Source: Ralstonia pickettii DTP0602 (lineage in GTDB: Bacteria > Pseudomonadota > Gammaproteobacteria > Burkholderiales > Burkholderiaceae). Taken from it: DNA of 64,000 bases. Below the pieces are notes generated by a model. That model was not told the DNA's origin and did no database searches. It was given only the letters and a program-made list of their open reading frames with translations. The stretch is from positions 372,001 to 436,000 of the forward strand of contig CP006669.1 of assembly GCA_000471925.1 (NCBI GenBank), written 5' to 3'. Shown here in pieces: positions 8,753 through 16,953 of the stretch (the first letter of the stretch is position 1; every line of letters begins with the position of its first letter). A program made the translations under genes and the position numbers.

Positions 8753-9910
8753 ATGAAAAGAGCGTTTCTTGCCCTAGCCGCCGCAATGGCATGTGGTGCG
8801 GTCCAGGCGCAGTCCAGCGTAACGTTGTACGGCGTGATCGACGTCAACCTCGAATACGTCAACAAGGTCGGCGTCGTCCCGTCGGCGGCCAACGGCTACA
8901 ATCCCGGTACGGGCCATTCGGTGTTCCGTGAGAACTCCGGCGGCTACTCTGGCTCGCGTTGGGGCCTGCGCGGCACGGAAGACCTCGGTGGCGGGCTGAA
9001 GTCCATCTTCGTGCTGGAAAGCGGCTTCAACGCCGATACCGGTACCCAGCAGCAGGGCGGACGCATGTTCGGCCGCCAGGCCTTTGTCGGCCTCAAATCG
9101 GACTACGGGCAGGTCACCTTAGGCCGCCAGTACACGTCGCTGTTCGTGTCGTTGGCCAACTTCGTGCCGGCCCGCTTCGCCACGCAGTATGAACCGGCGG
9201 GCGTCATCGCCGGCGCGAACTTCCGCGAGGACAACGTGGCGCAGTACACGGGCACGTTCGGTCCCGTGACTGCCATGGCGCACTGGTCGTTCGGCGTCGG
9301 TACGACGCTATCGCAGATCAATCCCGGTATTCCCACGTTGGGCGGCAACGGCGAAGTGCCGGGCCAGTTCCGCCGAGATTCGGCCTACGGTGCGGGCGTG
9401 ACCTACATGAACGGCCCGCTCGGCCTGGGCGTTGCCTACGATCAGTGGAACCCGACGATCGGCACGAGCAACGGCACGTTGAAGAAGGCGGCCGTCATGG
9501 CCAGCTATTCGATTGGCGCGGCCAAGGTGATGGGCGGCTACCGCTGGGGGCAGAACAAGGACCAGACGGGCAAGGAGTTCCTGCGCGACGACTTCTACTG
9601 GATCGGTGGCCAGTACCGCGTGTCGGCGGCGCTGGACTTCACCCTGGAGTATGACTACCAGAACCTGAAGAACGTCGGCGGCAACACGCACGCGGCCAAT
9701 CCGTGGCAGATCGCTCTGATCACGGACTACTCGCTGTCGAAGCGGACCGACGTGTACCTGACCACGGCGTATACCCGGAACGCCGGCCTGACCATGGACT
9801 CGGCGGCGAGCGGTTTCGCCACCAGCCTGGCGCTGGGCAACAGCTACTCGCTGTCCAGTGGGCAGAAGTCCATGTTCGGTGCGGCTGTGGGCATCCGCCA
9901 TATCTTCTGA
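8753..9910 (+). CDS. Gram-negative porin (Burkholderiales type)
   Basis: A 385-residue outer-membrane trimeric beta-barrel porin. It opens with the signal peptide MKRAFLALAAAMACGAVQAQ (cleavage after AQA), then SSVTLYGVIDVNLEYVN, the family's first strand, and ends with the C-terminal strand AAVGIRHIF, whose terminal Phe is needed for outer-membrane assembly. The SRWGLRGTEDLGGGL and GRQAFVGL motifs are typical. A GGAGG site precedes the ATG. The gene closes the catabolic block and likely provides substrate entry. A relic of a related porin lies at 46595-46810. Confidence 0.95.
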   Translation: MKRAFLALAAAMACGAVQAQSSVTLYGVIDVNLEYVNKVGVVPSAANGYNPGTGHSVFRENSGGYSGSRWGLRGTEDLGGGLKSIFVLESGFNADTGTQQQGGRMFGRQAFVGLKSDYGQVTLGRQYTSLFVSLANFVPARFATQYEPAGVIAGANFREDNVAQYTGTFGPVTAMAHWSFGVGTTLSQINPGIPTLGGNGEVPGQFRRDSAYGAGVTYMNGPLGLGVAYDQWNPTIGTSNGTLKKAAVMASYSIGAAKVMGGYRWGQNKDQTGKEFLRDDFYWIGGQYRVSAALDFTLEYDYQNLKNVGGNTHAANPWQIALITDYSLSKRTDVYLTTAYTRNAGLTMDSAASGFATSLALGNSYSLSSGQKSMFGAAVGIRHIF

Positions 9911-10070
9911 CCACCCGCGTGGTGGCGATGCCGCGGGCAGGCAGCAGCCCTGCGCTCACGGTATCTCGCCGCGCGACATGCCACGCTTCGCGCGGAAGGG
10001 AGCGTGGTAAGTTCAACCGGCGGGCGCAGAACGATCACGCTCCGGATTTCAAACGAGGAAATCGAATTCC

Positions 10071-10640
10071 ATGACTTCTACCAACCTGCCGACTGTCGTC
10101 ATTGTTCCCGGTCTTCGCGACCACATGCCGGAGCACTGGCAAACGCTGCTCGCCGAACAACTGCAAGCGCAGGGAAGGGCGGTGCTGATCGTGCCGCAGA
10201 TCGACCATGACAAGGCGCTACGCAGCGCCAGGGTGGCGAACCTAGAGCGCGTCGTCAGCGGTATCCAAGGGCCGATCGTCCTGGTGGCCCATAGCATGGG
10301 ATGCTGCATCACGGTTCACTGGGCGCAGCAGACGACGCGCGAGGTCCAGGGCGCGTTGCTCGCGGCCCCCGCCGACCTCGACACGCCCCTGCCCGCCGGC
10401 TACTCCGATCCGCAGACCCTGGCTGCCAGCGGCTGGACACCGCTGCCGAGGGCGCGCCTGCCGTTCCCGAGCATCATGATCGGCAGCCGCAACGATCCGA
10501 TCGGGGAATTCGAGCAGGTCCACGCCCTTGCGCAGGCTTGGGGCAGCCGCTTCGTCGATGGGGGCGACATTGGCCACCTCTCGCCGTCCGACGGATATGG
10601 CCACTGGCCGAAGGCCGCGGAGTTGCTCCGCGAGCTGTGA
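10071..10640 (+). CDS. RBBP9/YdeN-type alpha/beta hydrolase
   Basis: A 189-residue small serine hydrolase. VVIVPGLRDHMPEHWQTLL opens the fold and VLVAHSMGC (residues about 63-71) is the nucleophile elbow G/A-H-S-M-G with Ser as nucleophile; Asp in SRNDPIG and His in GGDIGHL complete a plausible triad. Members are called serine hydrolase RBBP9 or DUF3086-like esterases; their natural substrates are mostly unknown. It lies 160 bp after the porin, same strand, with GAGGAA before the start. It may belong to the catabolic block or be an independent gene. Confidence 0.88.
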   Translation: MTSTNLPTVVIVPGLRDHMPEHWQTLLAEQLQAQGRAVLIVPQIDHDKALRSARVANLERVVSGIQGPIVLVAHSMGCCITVHWAQQTTREVQGALLAAPADLDTPLPAGYSDPQTLAASGWTPLPRARLPFPSIMIGSRNDPIGEFEQVHALAQAWGSRFVDGGDIGHLSPSDGYGHWPKAAELLREL

Positions 10641-10730
10641 GATTCACCATTCATTGCGTCTCCACTCCGGGTGCCGACCTCCGGTCTTGACGACACTTTC
10701 CACGGCAGCCGGTTTTCGGAGATTCCACAC

Positions 10731-10816
10731 ATCACGAGCGAGTCGAAGCAGACCTTTGCGCTGGAGGATGCTGCCCAGGCACAGGCAGGCGAGCGGCACT
10801 AGCGTACTGGTGCGAA
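10731..10816 (+). pseudogene. Relic of a quinone oxidoreductase 3' end
   Basis: ITSESKQTFALEDAAQAQ is read here and matches ITSEPKQSFALEDAAQAH of the intact gene at 5614-6585. The reading then breaks and ends in a stop where the intact gene encodes its last residues. Only about 85 bp remain. Confidence 0.8.
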
Positions 10817-10895
10817 AACGTTGGCAACCTGGCGCGAGGGGGTTAGTGCCCACGTGCCAAGTTACGAACGGCCGATCACACGGCCAATCTCATGC

Positions 10896-12194
10896 ATGTC
10901 ATATTTGAAGCCTCTGGAGGGAATCGAAAGCCATCTATCTCGAACAACCGGAGGGCTCCACCGCCTCGTCGCGGGGATGGCGGAAACCCGGCCGCCCGGC
11001 TTCGGTGAGATCACAGTTCGCATCCATGCGAGTTCGCTGAACTATCATGACTTTGGCGTCGTCAGTCTCGTGGCGGGATCTGTGCTGCGAATTCCGTTGT
11101 CAGATGGCGCGGGTGTTGTCGCCGAAATTGGAGCCGGGGTGAAGGAATTCTCGGCCGGAGACCATGTCGTCAGCACGTTCTTTCCGACGTGGCTGGATGG
11201 CGAGCCGAGCCTGTCAGACTTCGCAACAGTTCCCGGAGACGGCATCGATGGTTTTGCGACGGAGACCGTCACACTGCCTGTGACCGCCTTCACGAGTGCA
11301 CCGGCGAACTACAGCCATGCAGAGGCCGCCACGCTGACGGCCGCTGGACTGACTGCGTGGCGCGCACTGTTTGTCAATGGCGCCCTGAAGCCCGGGGAGC
11401 GTGTTCTAGTGCTTGGCACTGGAGGTGTGTCGATATTCGCCCTCCAGTTTGCCAAGGCTGCGGGCGCCACCGTGATTGCGACTTCAGGCTCGAACGACAA
11501 GCTCGCACGCCTGCGCAGGCTGGGCGCGGACCATGTGATCAATTATCGCGACGACCCGCAGTGGGGCGATGCAGTACGGGCACTGACCGGGGGCGCTGGC
11601 GTGGATCACGTCATCGAAGTCGGCGGCGCGGCAACGCTGGAGCAGTCCATCAATTCCGTGCGCACGGGTGGCCATGTGGCAATCGTCGGTGCCTTGCCCG
11701 GCGCGGACTCGCCCTTCAACGTCAGACAGATCCTGCGCAAGCAATTGCGGATCACCGGTTTGCTCGTGGGCAGCCGGCGCCACCAACTCGACATGGTGCG
11801 CGCGTTGGATGCGACCGGCATCCGCCCCGTCATTGACCGGCACTTTCCGCTGCACGAGCTCGCCGATGCCTTCAGCTACCAGGCGGCGCAGCGGCACTTC
11901 GGCAAGATCGTGGTGGACATTCGATCCCAGGACGTGCGGACAGGCCGAAAGCCGGCAGCCGTCACGTTCAGGATTTCAGCACCAGCCGGGTCCCGGGAAT
12001 CGCGCGCGAGCAGCGCATCATCACCCGGGGGTGGACTCACGCTCGCCACGCGTGAGGGGACACGTCCCGGTGGTCGACCGCGCCATCCAGCACGCGCACT
12101 TCTGCCTTGTGGACCGACATCGTCGCGAGGGCTTCGCGGGTGGCGCCTAATAGCCGTCGGAGAAGCCAATGGTCTGGCCAATGACTGCCTGTGA
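10896..12194 (+). pseudogene. Zinc-type alcohol dehydrogenase, both ends damaged
   Basis: The middle is a good NAD(P)-dependent MDR alcohol dehydrogenase: VRIHASSLNYHDFGV, the GDHVVSTFFPTW region, GERVLVLGTGGVSIFALQFAKAAG (Rossmann loop) and RHFGKIVVDI near the natural end. The classical first beta strand (KAIYLEQPEG) is found in another frame at about 10930-10960, so one base appears lost near 10960. After KIVVDI at about 11925 the frame runs on for some 90 Arg/Pro-rich residues with no homology, over an antisense ferredoxin relic. A product could still be made from the in-frame ATG at 10896, but with an altered N terminus and a foreign tail. Confidence 0.65.
11968..12120 (-). pseudogene. 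Relic of a VanB-type reductase ferredoxin domain
   Basis: On the minus strand, VRVLDGAVDHRD and then, after a frameshift, MMRCSRAIPGTRLVLKS followed by TGA, match the last segment of the [2Fe-2S] domain of vanillate/phthalate-type oxygenase reductases (R-V-L-x-G-x-V-D-H-R-D ... C-S-R-A ... L-V-L). The cluster-binding Cys loop upstream is not recognisable. Confidence 0.6.
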
Positions 12195-12349
12195 GTATCA
12201 GGTAGCCAACGTCCGCAGCGGGAGGTAAATCGGACGTCTCCATGAACGAGCACAGGTCTCAGCGAAGGACCGTTCATGGCCGGCTACTGCCGTTGCGTTC
12301 CGCCGGACTCGCAAACAAGGGGAGCTGCTGCGCGCGTGGTCAGGATGCT

Positions 12350-12405
12350 CGTGACGCCGGCGTTGCCAGGGTGCGGCGATAAGACACGATAACGTTGTGC
12401 TTATC
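12350..12405 (+). repeat. Dispersed hairpin repeat, copy A
   Basis: A 28-bp dyad core at 12378-12405: GATAAGACAC, then GATAACGTTG, then TGCTTATC. It is preceded by GTGACGCCGGCGTTGCCAGG, shared with inverted copy D at 43675-43730. Less exact similarity to copy B extends about 100 bp further left. Confidence 0.75.
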
Positions 12406-12568
12406 TTCGTGACGACGCGGCGTCGCGCTGTTCCCCCTGAGCCACGGCCCGGCCTTCTCTGCTGCAACGATCGTCAGCGGTGCAAAATTTGTGTACAAAA
12501 CAACACAAATTTCGACATCAAGGGTGACTGTGAATCACTTTCTCTCGCGCGTCGTTTCGGATATTGCG

Positions 12569-12587
12569 AATTCGATTATTTCGAATT
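12569..12587. promoter_or_regulatory. Inverted-repeat operator candidate
   Basis: AATTCGA-ttatt-TCGAATT is a perfect 7-bp dyad with a 5-bp spacer, 34 bp upstream of the antitoxin start. Type II antitoxins usually repress their own operon at such sites. Inferred role only. Confidence 0.5.
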
Positions 12588-12621
12588 ATCATGCACGGAT
12601 ACGTAGCATTCGGAGCCCTTC

Positions 12622-13083
12622 ATGCATGCAACCATCACCAACACGACGCTGCCTTCGGCAAACGAAAGTGCTATCGCCCGTGAATCGAGCCGCAGCCTGG
12701 CGGTAGCCTTGGACAGCCGCTTCGAGACGCAGCAATTCGACTTCAAGACTGACAAGGGCGAGTTGCATAGCGTCACATTGCCCACCTCTGCGTTGAGGCT
12801 TCTCGTCGAGGTTCTCGCTGAAATCGGCCAAGGGAACGCCGTCTCTATCATTCCCATTCACGCCGAACTGACGACGCAAGAGGCGGCGGACCTGCTTAAC
12901 GTCTCTCGGCCATACTTGGTTCAGCTTCTAGAGAAGGGGGAGATTCCGTTCCGCAAAGTCAACACGCATCGGCGCGTCCTCTACCAGGACGTTGTTAGCT
13001 ACAAGCAGCGCATTGATGACGAGCGACGTAAGGCACTAGACGAACTCGCGGCGCAGGCCCAAGAGCTGGACATGGGCTATTGA
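12622..13083 (+). CDS. HTH (excisionase-type) antitoxin of a PIN toxin
   Basis: A 153-residue protein. An N-terminal half with a DUF-like beta/alpha region ends in a MerR/excisionase-type helix-turn-helix: LTTQEAADLLNVSRPYLVQLLEKG (about residues 77-100), then the wing IPFRKVNTHRRVLYQDV. The charged C-terminal helix (RIDDERRKALDELAAQAQ) is the likely toxin-binding part. It ends 2 bp before the toxin start and is therefore the first gene of the operon. It is expected to neutralise the PIN RNase and to repress the promoter, probably through the dyad at 12569-12587. Confidence 0.8.
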   Translation: MHATITNTTLPSANESAIARESSRSLAVALDSRFETQQFDFKTDKGELHSVTLPTSALRLLVEVLAEIGQGNAVSIIPIHAELTTQEAADLLNVSRPYLVQLLEKGEIPFRKVNTHRRVLYQDVVSYKQRIDDERRKALDELAAQAQELDMGY

Positions 13084-13085
13084 GC

Positions 13086-13619
13086 ATGGCTTCCAACTTC
13101 GCTGTAGTCTACGATGCCTGCGTTCTCTATCCTGCGCCGCTGCGGGATCTGCTGATGCGTCTCGCGCTGACCGACTTGTACCGTGCCAAGTGGACGAATG
13201 AAATTCATGACGAGTGGATTCGCAACCTCCTCGCGCGGCGGCCGGAGCTTTCCCCGGATCGCCTGGCAGGCACGCGCGAACTGATGAACCGAAGTGTTCG
13301 CGATTCGCTGATTAGCGGGTACGAGCACCTTATTGAGTCCATTAAGCTTCCTGACCCTGACGATCGACATGTGGTTGCGGCCGCAATTCATAGCGGCTCT
13401 GAGGCAATCATCACGTTTAATTTGAAGGACTTCCCCGAAGCCGCACTCAAGGAGTTCAACGTCGAGGCGATCCACCCGGATGATTTCGTCGTGGACCTCT
13501 TTGATCTGAATGCAGGGAAGGTCCTAGCGGCAGTGGCGGAACACCGTGCGTCTCTGAAGAATCCGCCGAAGTCTGCTTCGGAGTATTTGACTACCCTTTC
13601 GGCACAAGGCCTGACGTAA
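13086..13619 (+). CDS. PIN-domain toxin (VapC-like RNase)
   Basis: A 177-residue PIN domain nuclease (PIN_3 type, longer than VapC). Acidic residues suitable for metal binding are Asp10 in VVYDACVLYP, Glu43 in IHDEW, Asp90/92/93 in KLPDPDDRHV and the TFNLKDFP motif near 110-117. ATG at 13086 follows GAGC and lies 2 bp after the antitoxin stop; an alternative TTG at 13080 would overlap it. The likely activity is Mg-dependent cleavage of RNA in the cytoplasm when the antitoxin is lost. Target RNA is unknown. Confidence 0.85.
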   Translation: MASNFAVVYDACVLYPAPLRDLLMRLALTDLYRAKWTNEIHDEWIRNLLARRPELSPDRLAGTRELMNRSVRDSLISGYEHLIESIKLPDPDDRHVVAAAIHSGSEAIITFNLKDFPEAALKEFNVEAIHPDDFVVDLFDLNAGKVLAAVAEHRASLKNPPKSASEYLTTLSAQGLT

Positions 13620-14049
13620 ACGGTGTTGATCCTAACGCAGTACAGTCTGGCAATTTGAATTCCCCGGGCGGGTTTTGCCAGACGTCCTCATCTTGGTACC
13701 GGGCGGCGACCGATGCTCGGCCTCAGACGTCATGGCACGGTGCTGCAGCGAGCTTGGAACAAGATCATGCAAGCCAGACGACGGCTTTCACGTCGAAAAG
13801 GTGGGCACATTTCAACATAACGCCCGTAGGGCGAACTTTGCCTGGACATTGCCTGCCGCGGCAAAGTTGGAATGTCCGATTTTGGCCGAGACATACCAGA
13901 CCCCGGCAGGGTGGACTCAATCCCGGCTGGGGCGTCAATTGCACATCAGTCCCTCCTGGAACCTCATCCCGGCAGGGCGACAGACCGACTACGATGTTGT
14001 TGTGGCATCCTTGCTGTTGGATAACAAAAAAAGCAGGGTTGGGGTCAAC
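13620..14049. other. Gene-free stretch with nested inverted repeats
   Basis: No gene is recognised. It contains a roughly 30-bp repeat (13811-13840) also present inverted at 42570-42600. Next to it are two overlapping dyads: AACTTTGCC / GGCAAAGTT and GGACATT / AATGTCC (13833-13878). Confidence 0.5.
13811..13840 (+). repeat. Roughly 30-bp dispersed repeat, copy 1
   Basis: TTCAACATAACGCCCGTAGG then GCGAACTTTG. Sixteen bases in a row (AACATAACGCCCGTAG) match the minus strand at 42570-42600. The right half contains the small dyad CGCCC-gta-GGGCG. Confidence 0.75.
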
Positions 14050-14340
14050 ATGTACAAGAGCTTGCTGCTAGTCGCGGCCGCCGCGGCCGTTTTCATCTAC
14101 TACAAAACGCACGCGCCGCTGGAAAATGTGGGAGTCGACGCCGAGCCACAGCCGATCGCGGTTTCGATTATTGCCCCAACGCCGGAACCAGTCTTCCGTT
14201 GCGAGGGCAAACAGCACTGTAGCCAGATGTCTTCCTGCGCGGAAGCCCGCTTCTACCTAAAGAACTGCCCAGCGGTGAAAATGGATGGCGATGGTGACGG
14301 TATTCCATGTGAGACGCCGCCTCTCCAGTGCACGTTTTGA
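14050..14340 (+). CDS. Excalibur-domain protein, membrane-anchored or exported
   Basis: A 96-residue protein. An N-terminal hydrophobic segment (residues 4-18, SLLLVAAAAAVFIYY) acts as signal anchor. It is followed by a Pro-rich linker and an excalibur calcium-binding motif: paired cysteines (C51, C57, C63, C73, C87) and the DGDGDGIPCE loop at 79-88, which gives the family its name. Such domains are extracytoplasmic and often accompany secreted nucleases. It is part of a row of three small envelope proteins (14050-15577) behind the PIN toxin locus. Its own role is not known. Confidence 0.85.
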   Translation: MYKSLLLVAAAAAVFIYYKTHAPLENVGVDAEPQPIAVSIIAPTPEPVFRCEGKQHCSQMSSCAEARFYLKNCPAVKMDGDGDGIPCETPPLQCTF

Positions 14341-14628
14341 CGCGCTGATGAGGTAGTTCATGCGCTGCCATTTTTCACGAAGACGCGGGGCGGGAAACCG
14401 CATGCGGCAAGTGGCGAGGCATCCGGCTGCTATGCGGCCATCGCTTCCGACCCGGAACCGCCGTTCGGACTCGGACCACCAAGGTCCGCTTCCGAAGTGC
14501 GACCGGCTTTGGCCCCGACGGGGGCAGGGGCCGGTTTGCGCATCCCGACCCAGCCCCACTATGGAGGGGTGCTGGCAGCTTGCCCCAGCGCTTAGCATCG
14601 CCCTTAAACAATAAGCAGAGGGTCACAA

Positions 14629-15186
14629 GTGAAAGCAATGCTAGGGCTGGCGTTCCTTTTCGCAATTGCCATCCTTTTCCTGTCGATACTAAAGTCAGCA
14701 GCGGCGGGCGGGCGTTCCTCCAGGGATTTTCGTTTTGTTCGCAGATCTCCATTCTTGGGTCAGGATGAGATACAGTTCTACGAACGGCTGACAGCGGCGC
14801 TCAAAGATACCCACATCTTCCCCCAGGTCGCCATGTCCGCGTTTGTGCAGCACAAGGGAACGTCACAAGCCGCCAGAAATCTGTTCGCTCAGAAGTATGT
14901 CGATTACCTCGTATGCGAGCGCCAAACGATGCGACCTCTCTATGTCATCGAACTTGACGGCGCCTCGCACGGTAGCGCGAAAGCACAGAAGCGCGATAAG
15001 CAAAAGAATGACGTTCTCGCATCGGCCGGCATTCCGATCATGCGCTACACGTCCAAGGACGTGGAACTGAAGACGATCCTCAGCGACTACTTCAGTGTTG
15101 TCCCGCCTCAGTCGTCCGAAGGAGTTGGTTCGTCCGCGCCAGACAAAGAACGAAAGCTGCGGGCCGTACGGCCACCCGTGGCCTGA
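14629..15186 (+). CDS. DUF2726 protein with N-terminal membrane anchor
   Basis: A 185-residue protein. Residues 4-24 form one transmembrane helix (LGLAFLFAIAILFLSIL). Residues about 40-160 are a DUF2726 domain, a restriction-endonuclease-like fold: FLGQDEIQFYERL, then YVDYLVCERQ and LYVIELDGASH carrying the D...E-x-D type residues. The GTG start at 14629 has GAGGG 8 bases upstream; an ATG three codons in is an alternative. Nuclease activity is suggested by the fold but is not established for the family. The next gene starts 7 bp after its stop. Confidence 0.82.
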   Translation: MKAMLGLAFLFAIAILFLSILKSAAAGGRSSRDFRFVRRSPFLGQDEIQFYERLTAALKDTHIFPQVAMSAFVQHKGTSQAARNLFAQKYVDYLVCERQTMRPLYVIELDGASHGSAKAQKRDKQKNDVLASAGIPIMRYTSKDVELKTILSDYFSVVPPQSSEGVGSSAPDKERKLRAVRPPVA

Positions 15187-15193
15187 AGTTACC

Positions 15194-15577
15194 ATGCTGA
15201 GATATCTGACGATCGCCATGTTCGCCATGGCCACGAATGCCGCGGGCCAGACCATCTATCAATGTCGGAGCGCCGCGGGACATGTCACGTTGCAGGATGC
15301 TCCCTGCCAGCACGACGCAAGGACTGAAGTGGTGACGAAATCCATCGGCCAACGAAACGCAGAGTATCGTGCTGAACCGTCTTCGTTCTTCGACCCAAAG
15401 GGACAGGAGCGGCTCGCATCGAGCATCATGTGCCCGTCGCTGCGCCAATCCTATCGGACTACGGTTACCAACTCCGAACGAGCAATGCTCACGCATAATT
15501 CGGTGCAGATCCAGCAAGCATCAGAGGCAGTACAGCGAGCCGGGGCTCAACTATCTAGTGATCTGCGTCATAAATAA
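15194..15577 (+). CDS. DUF4124-type exported protein
   Basis: A 127-residue protein with a signal peptide (MLRYLTIAMFAMATNAAG, cleavage near residue 18) and the DUF4124 start QTIYQCRSAAGHVTLQDAPC, where a paired Cys and Y-x-C-x-x-x-x-G motif is usual. The rest is Gln/Ser-rich and helical. It is 7 bp after the DUF2726 gene and probably co-transcribed. Members are periplasmic proteins of unknown function, common in Burkholderiales. Start chosen because the longer frame upstream overlaps the previous gene and lacks a signal peptide. Confidence 0.78.
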   Translation: MLRYLTIAMFAMATNAAGQTIYQCRSAAGHVTLQDAPCQHDARTEVVTKSIGQRNAEYRAEPSSFFDPKGQERLASSIMCPSLRQSYRTTVTNSERAMLTHNSVQIQQASEAVQRAGAQLSSDLRHK

Positions 15578-15626
15578 TGCAACTTAATGGCGATCAGTGA
15601 GTCTGCTTTATATGGAGGGCGAACTC

Positions 15627-16712
15627 ATGAGAATCGCGGCACAGGTTGAAGTAAGTGAAGCACAGCGCAAACAGCTAGAAACGTGGGCTACGAGCCGGAC
15701 GATCGCGGTGAGGCTTGCGGAGCGCGCCAAGATGATCTTGCTCGCAGCGCAGGGCAAAATGGATAAAGAGATCGGCGTAGAGCTAGGTGTCTGGCGCGGC
15801 ACAGTAGCACGCTGGCGAGCGCGATTTATAGCCAACGGACTCGCGGGGATCGAGCAAGATGAGGCGCGGCCGGGACGAAAGCCGAAGATTTCCGCGCGCA
15901 AGGTCAAGGCCATCGTGGCACTGACAACCCAACAGCGTCCGGATAACGCGACGCATTGGAGTACGCGAAGTATGGCAGCGAAGGCCCGCGTCAGTGCGGC
16001 GAGCGTGCGGCGCATCTGGCAGGCGCATGGACTCAAGCCGCATCGGGTGGTGAGTTTCAAGGTGTCGAACGATAAACACTTTACCGAGAAGCTGGAAGAC
16101 ATCGTCGGGCTGTATCTCAATCCACCCGAACACGCATTGGTCTTCTCTTGCGACGAGAAGTGCCAGATTCAGGCGCTTGACCGGACCCAGCCAGGCCTGC
16201 CGTTGAAGCCAGGTCGCTGTCAAACGATGACTCACGACTACAAGCGTCATGGCGTGACGACCTTGTTCGCGGCGATGAACACCCTCGATGGAAGTGTCAT
16301 TGGTCAGTGCATGACAAAGCATCGACACCAAGAGTGGCTGCGCTTCTTGCGGCAGATTGATCGAAGTACGCCCAAGGACCGCGAGCTCCATTTGATCGCT
16401 GACAACTATGCAACCCACAAGCACCCCAATGTGCAAGCGTGGCTCGCCAAACACCCACGATTTCACATGCATTTCACCCCCACCAGCGCCTCCTGGCTGA
16501 ACATGGTCGAACGCTTCTTTCGTGACCTCTCAGAGAACCAATTGCGGCGCTCGGCTTTTCACTCGGTACCCGAATTGGTCAGCACCATCGAGCAATACAT
16601 GGAGAGGCACAATCGTGATCCGAAACCGTTCATCTGGACCGCCAAAGCTTCTGACATCTTGGCGAAAGTCACGCGTGCCCGGGCAAAGCTGAATAAGATG
16701 CAATCCGTTTGA
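15627..16712 (+). CDS. IS630-family transposase, first element
   Basis: A 361-residue Tc1/mariner-type DDE transposase. An N-terminal pair of HTH domains (LAERAKMILLAAQG ... IGVELGVWRGTVARWR) is followed by the catalytic core: Asp in VFSCDEKCQIQALDR, Asp in LHLIADNYATHKHP and Glu in SWLNMVERFF. It appears complete. IS630 elements cut into TA; I could not settle terminal inverted repeats at either side, so only the gene is given. A different IS630 element starts at 62941. Confidence 0.9.
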   Translation: MRIAAQVEVSEAQRKQLETWATSRTIAVRLAERAKMILLAAQGKMDKEIGVELGVWRGTVARWRARFIANGLAGIEQDEARPGRKPKISARKVKAIVALTTQQRPDNATHWSTRSMAAKARVSAASVRRIWQAHGLKPHRVVSFKVSNDKHFTEKLEDIVGLYLNPPEHALVFSCDEKCQIQALDRTQPGLPLKPGRCQTMTHDYKRHGVTTLFAAMNTLDGSVIGQCMTKHRHQEWLRFLRQIDRSTPKDRELHLIADNYATHKHPNVQAWLAKHPRFHMHFTPTSASWLNMVERFFRDLSENQLRRSAFHSVPELVSTIEQYMERHNRDPKPFIWTAKASDILAKVTRARAKLNKMQSV

Positions 16713-16953
16713 CGCACACCACTAGGTATAAGTGCGAGTAACATCGCTCCAGAAACCATGAGGTCAGCCGTAGCCATCCTACGATGGCTTTCGCTCTGCG
16801 GCGGACGATGACCGAGAGCGACCCTTAGCGGAAATTGCCGCCCGGTAAAAGCCGCCCTTCAACGTTTGAGCAGAAGGGGGTGCGGCGTTCGCAGCCGCAC
16901 GTATGAAAGAAGCATGCCGAATTCGCGGTACTTGAGGACGCCAATTCTTAGCT
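16713..16953. other. Intergenic, no gene seen
   Basis: Likely holds the right end of the IS630 element. No gene recognised. Confidence 0.4.

Larger units (their letters stand above)
12130..12621. other. Intergenic stretch with hairpin repeat copy A
   Basis: No gene is recognised. It holds one copy of the dispersed hairpin repeat (12350-12405) and, at its right end, the control region of the PIN toxin-antitoxin operon. Confidence 0.5.
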
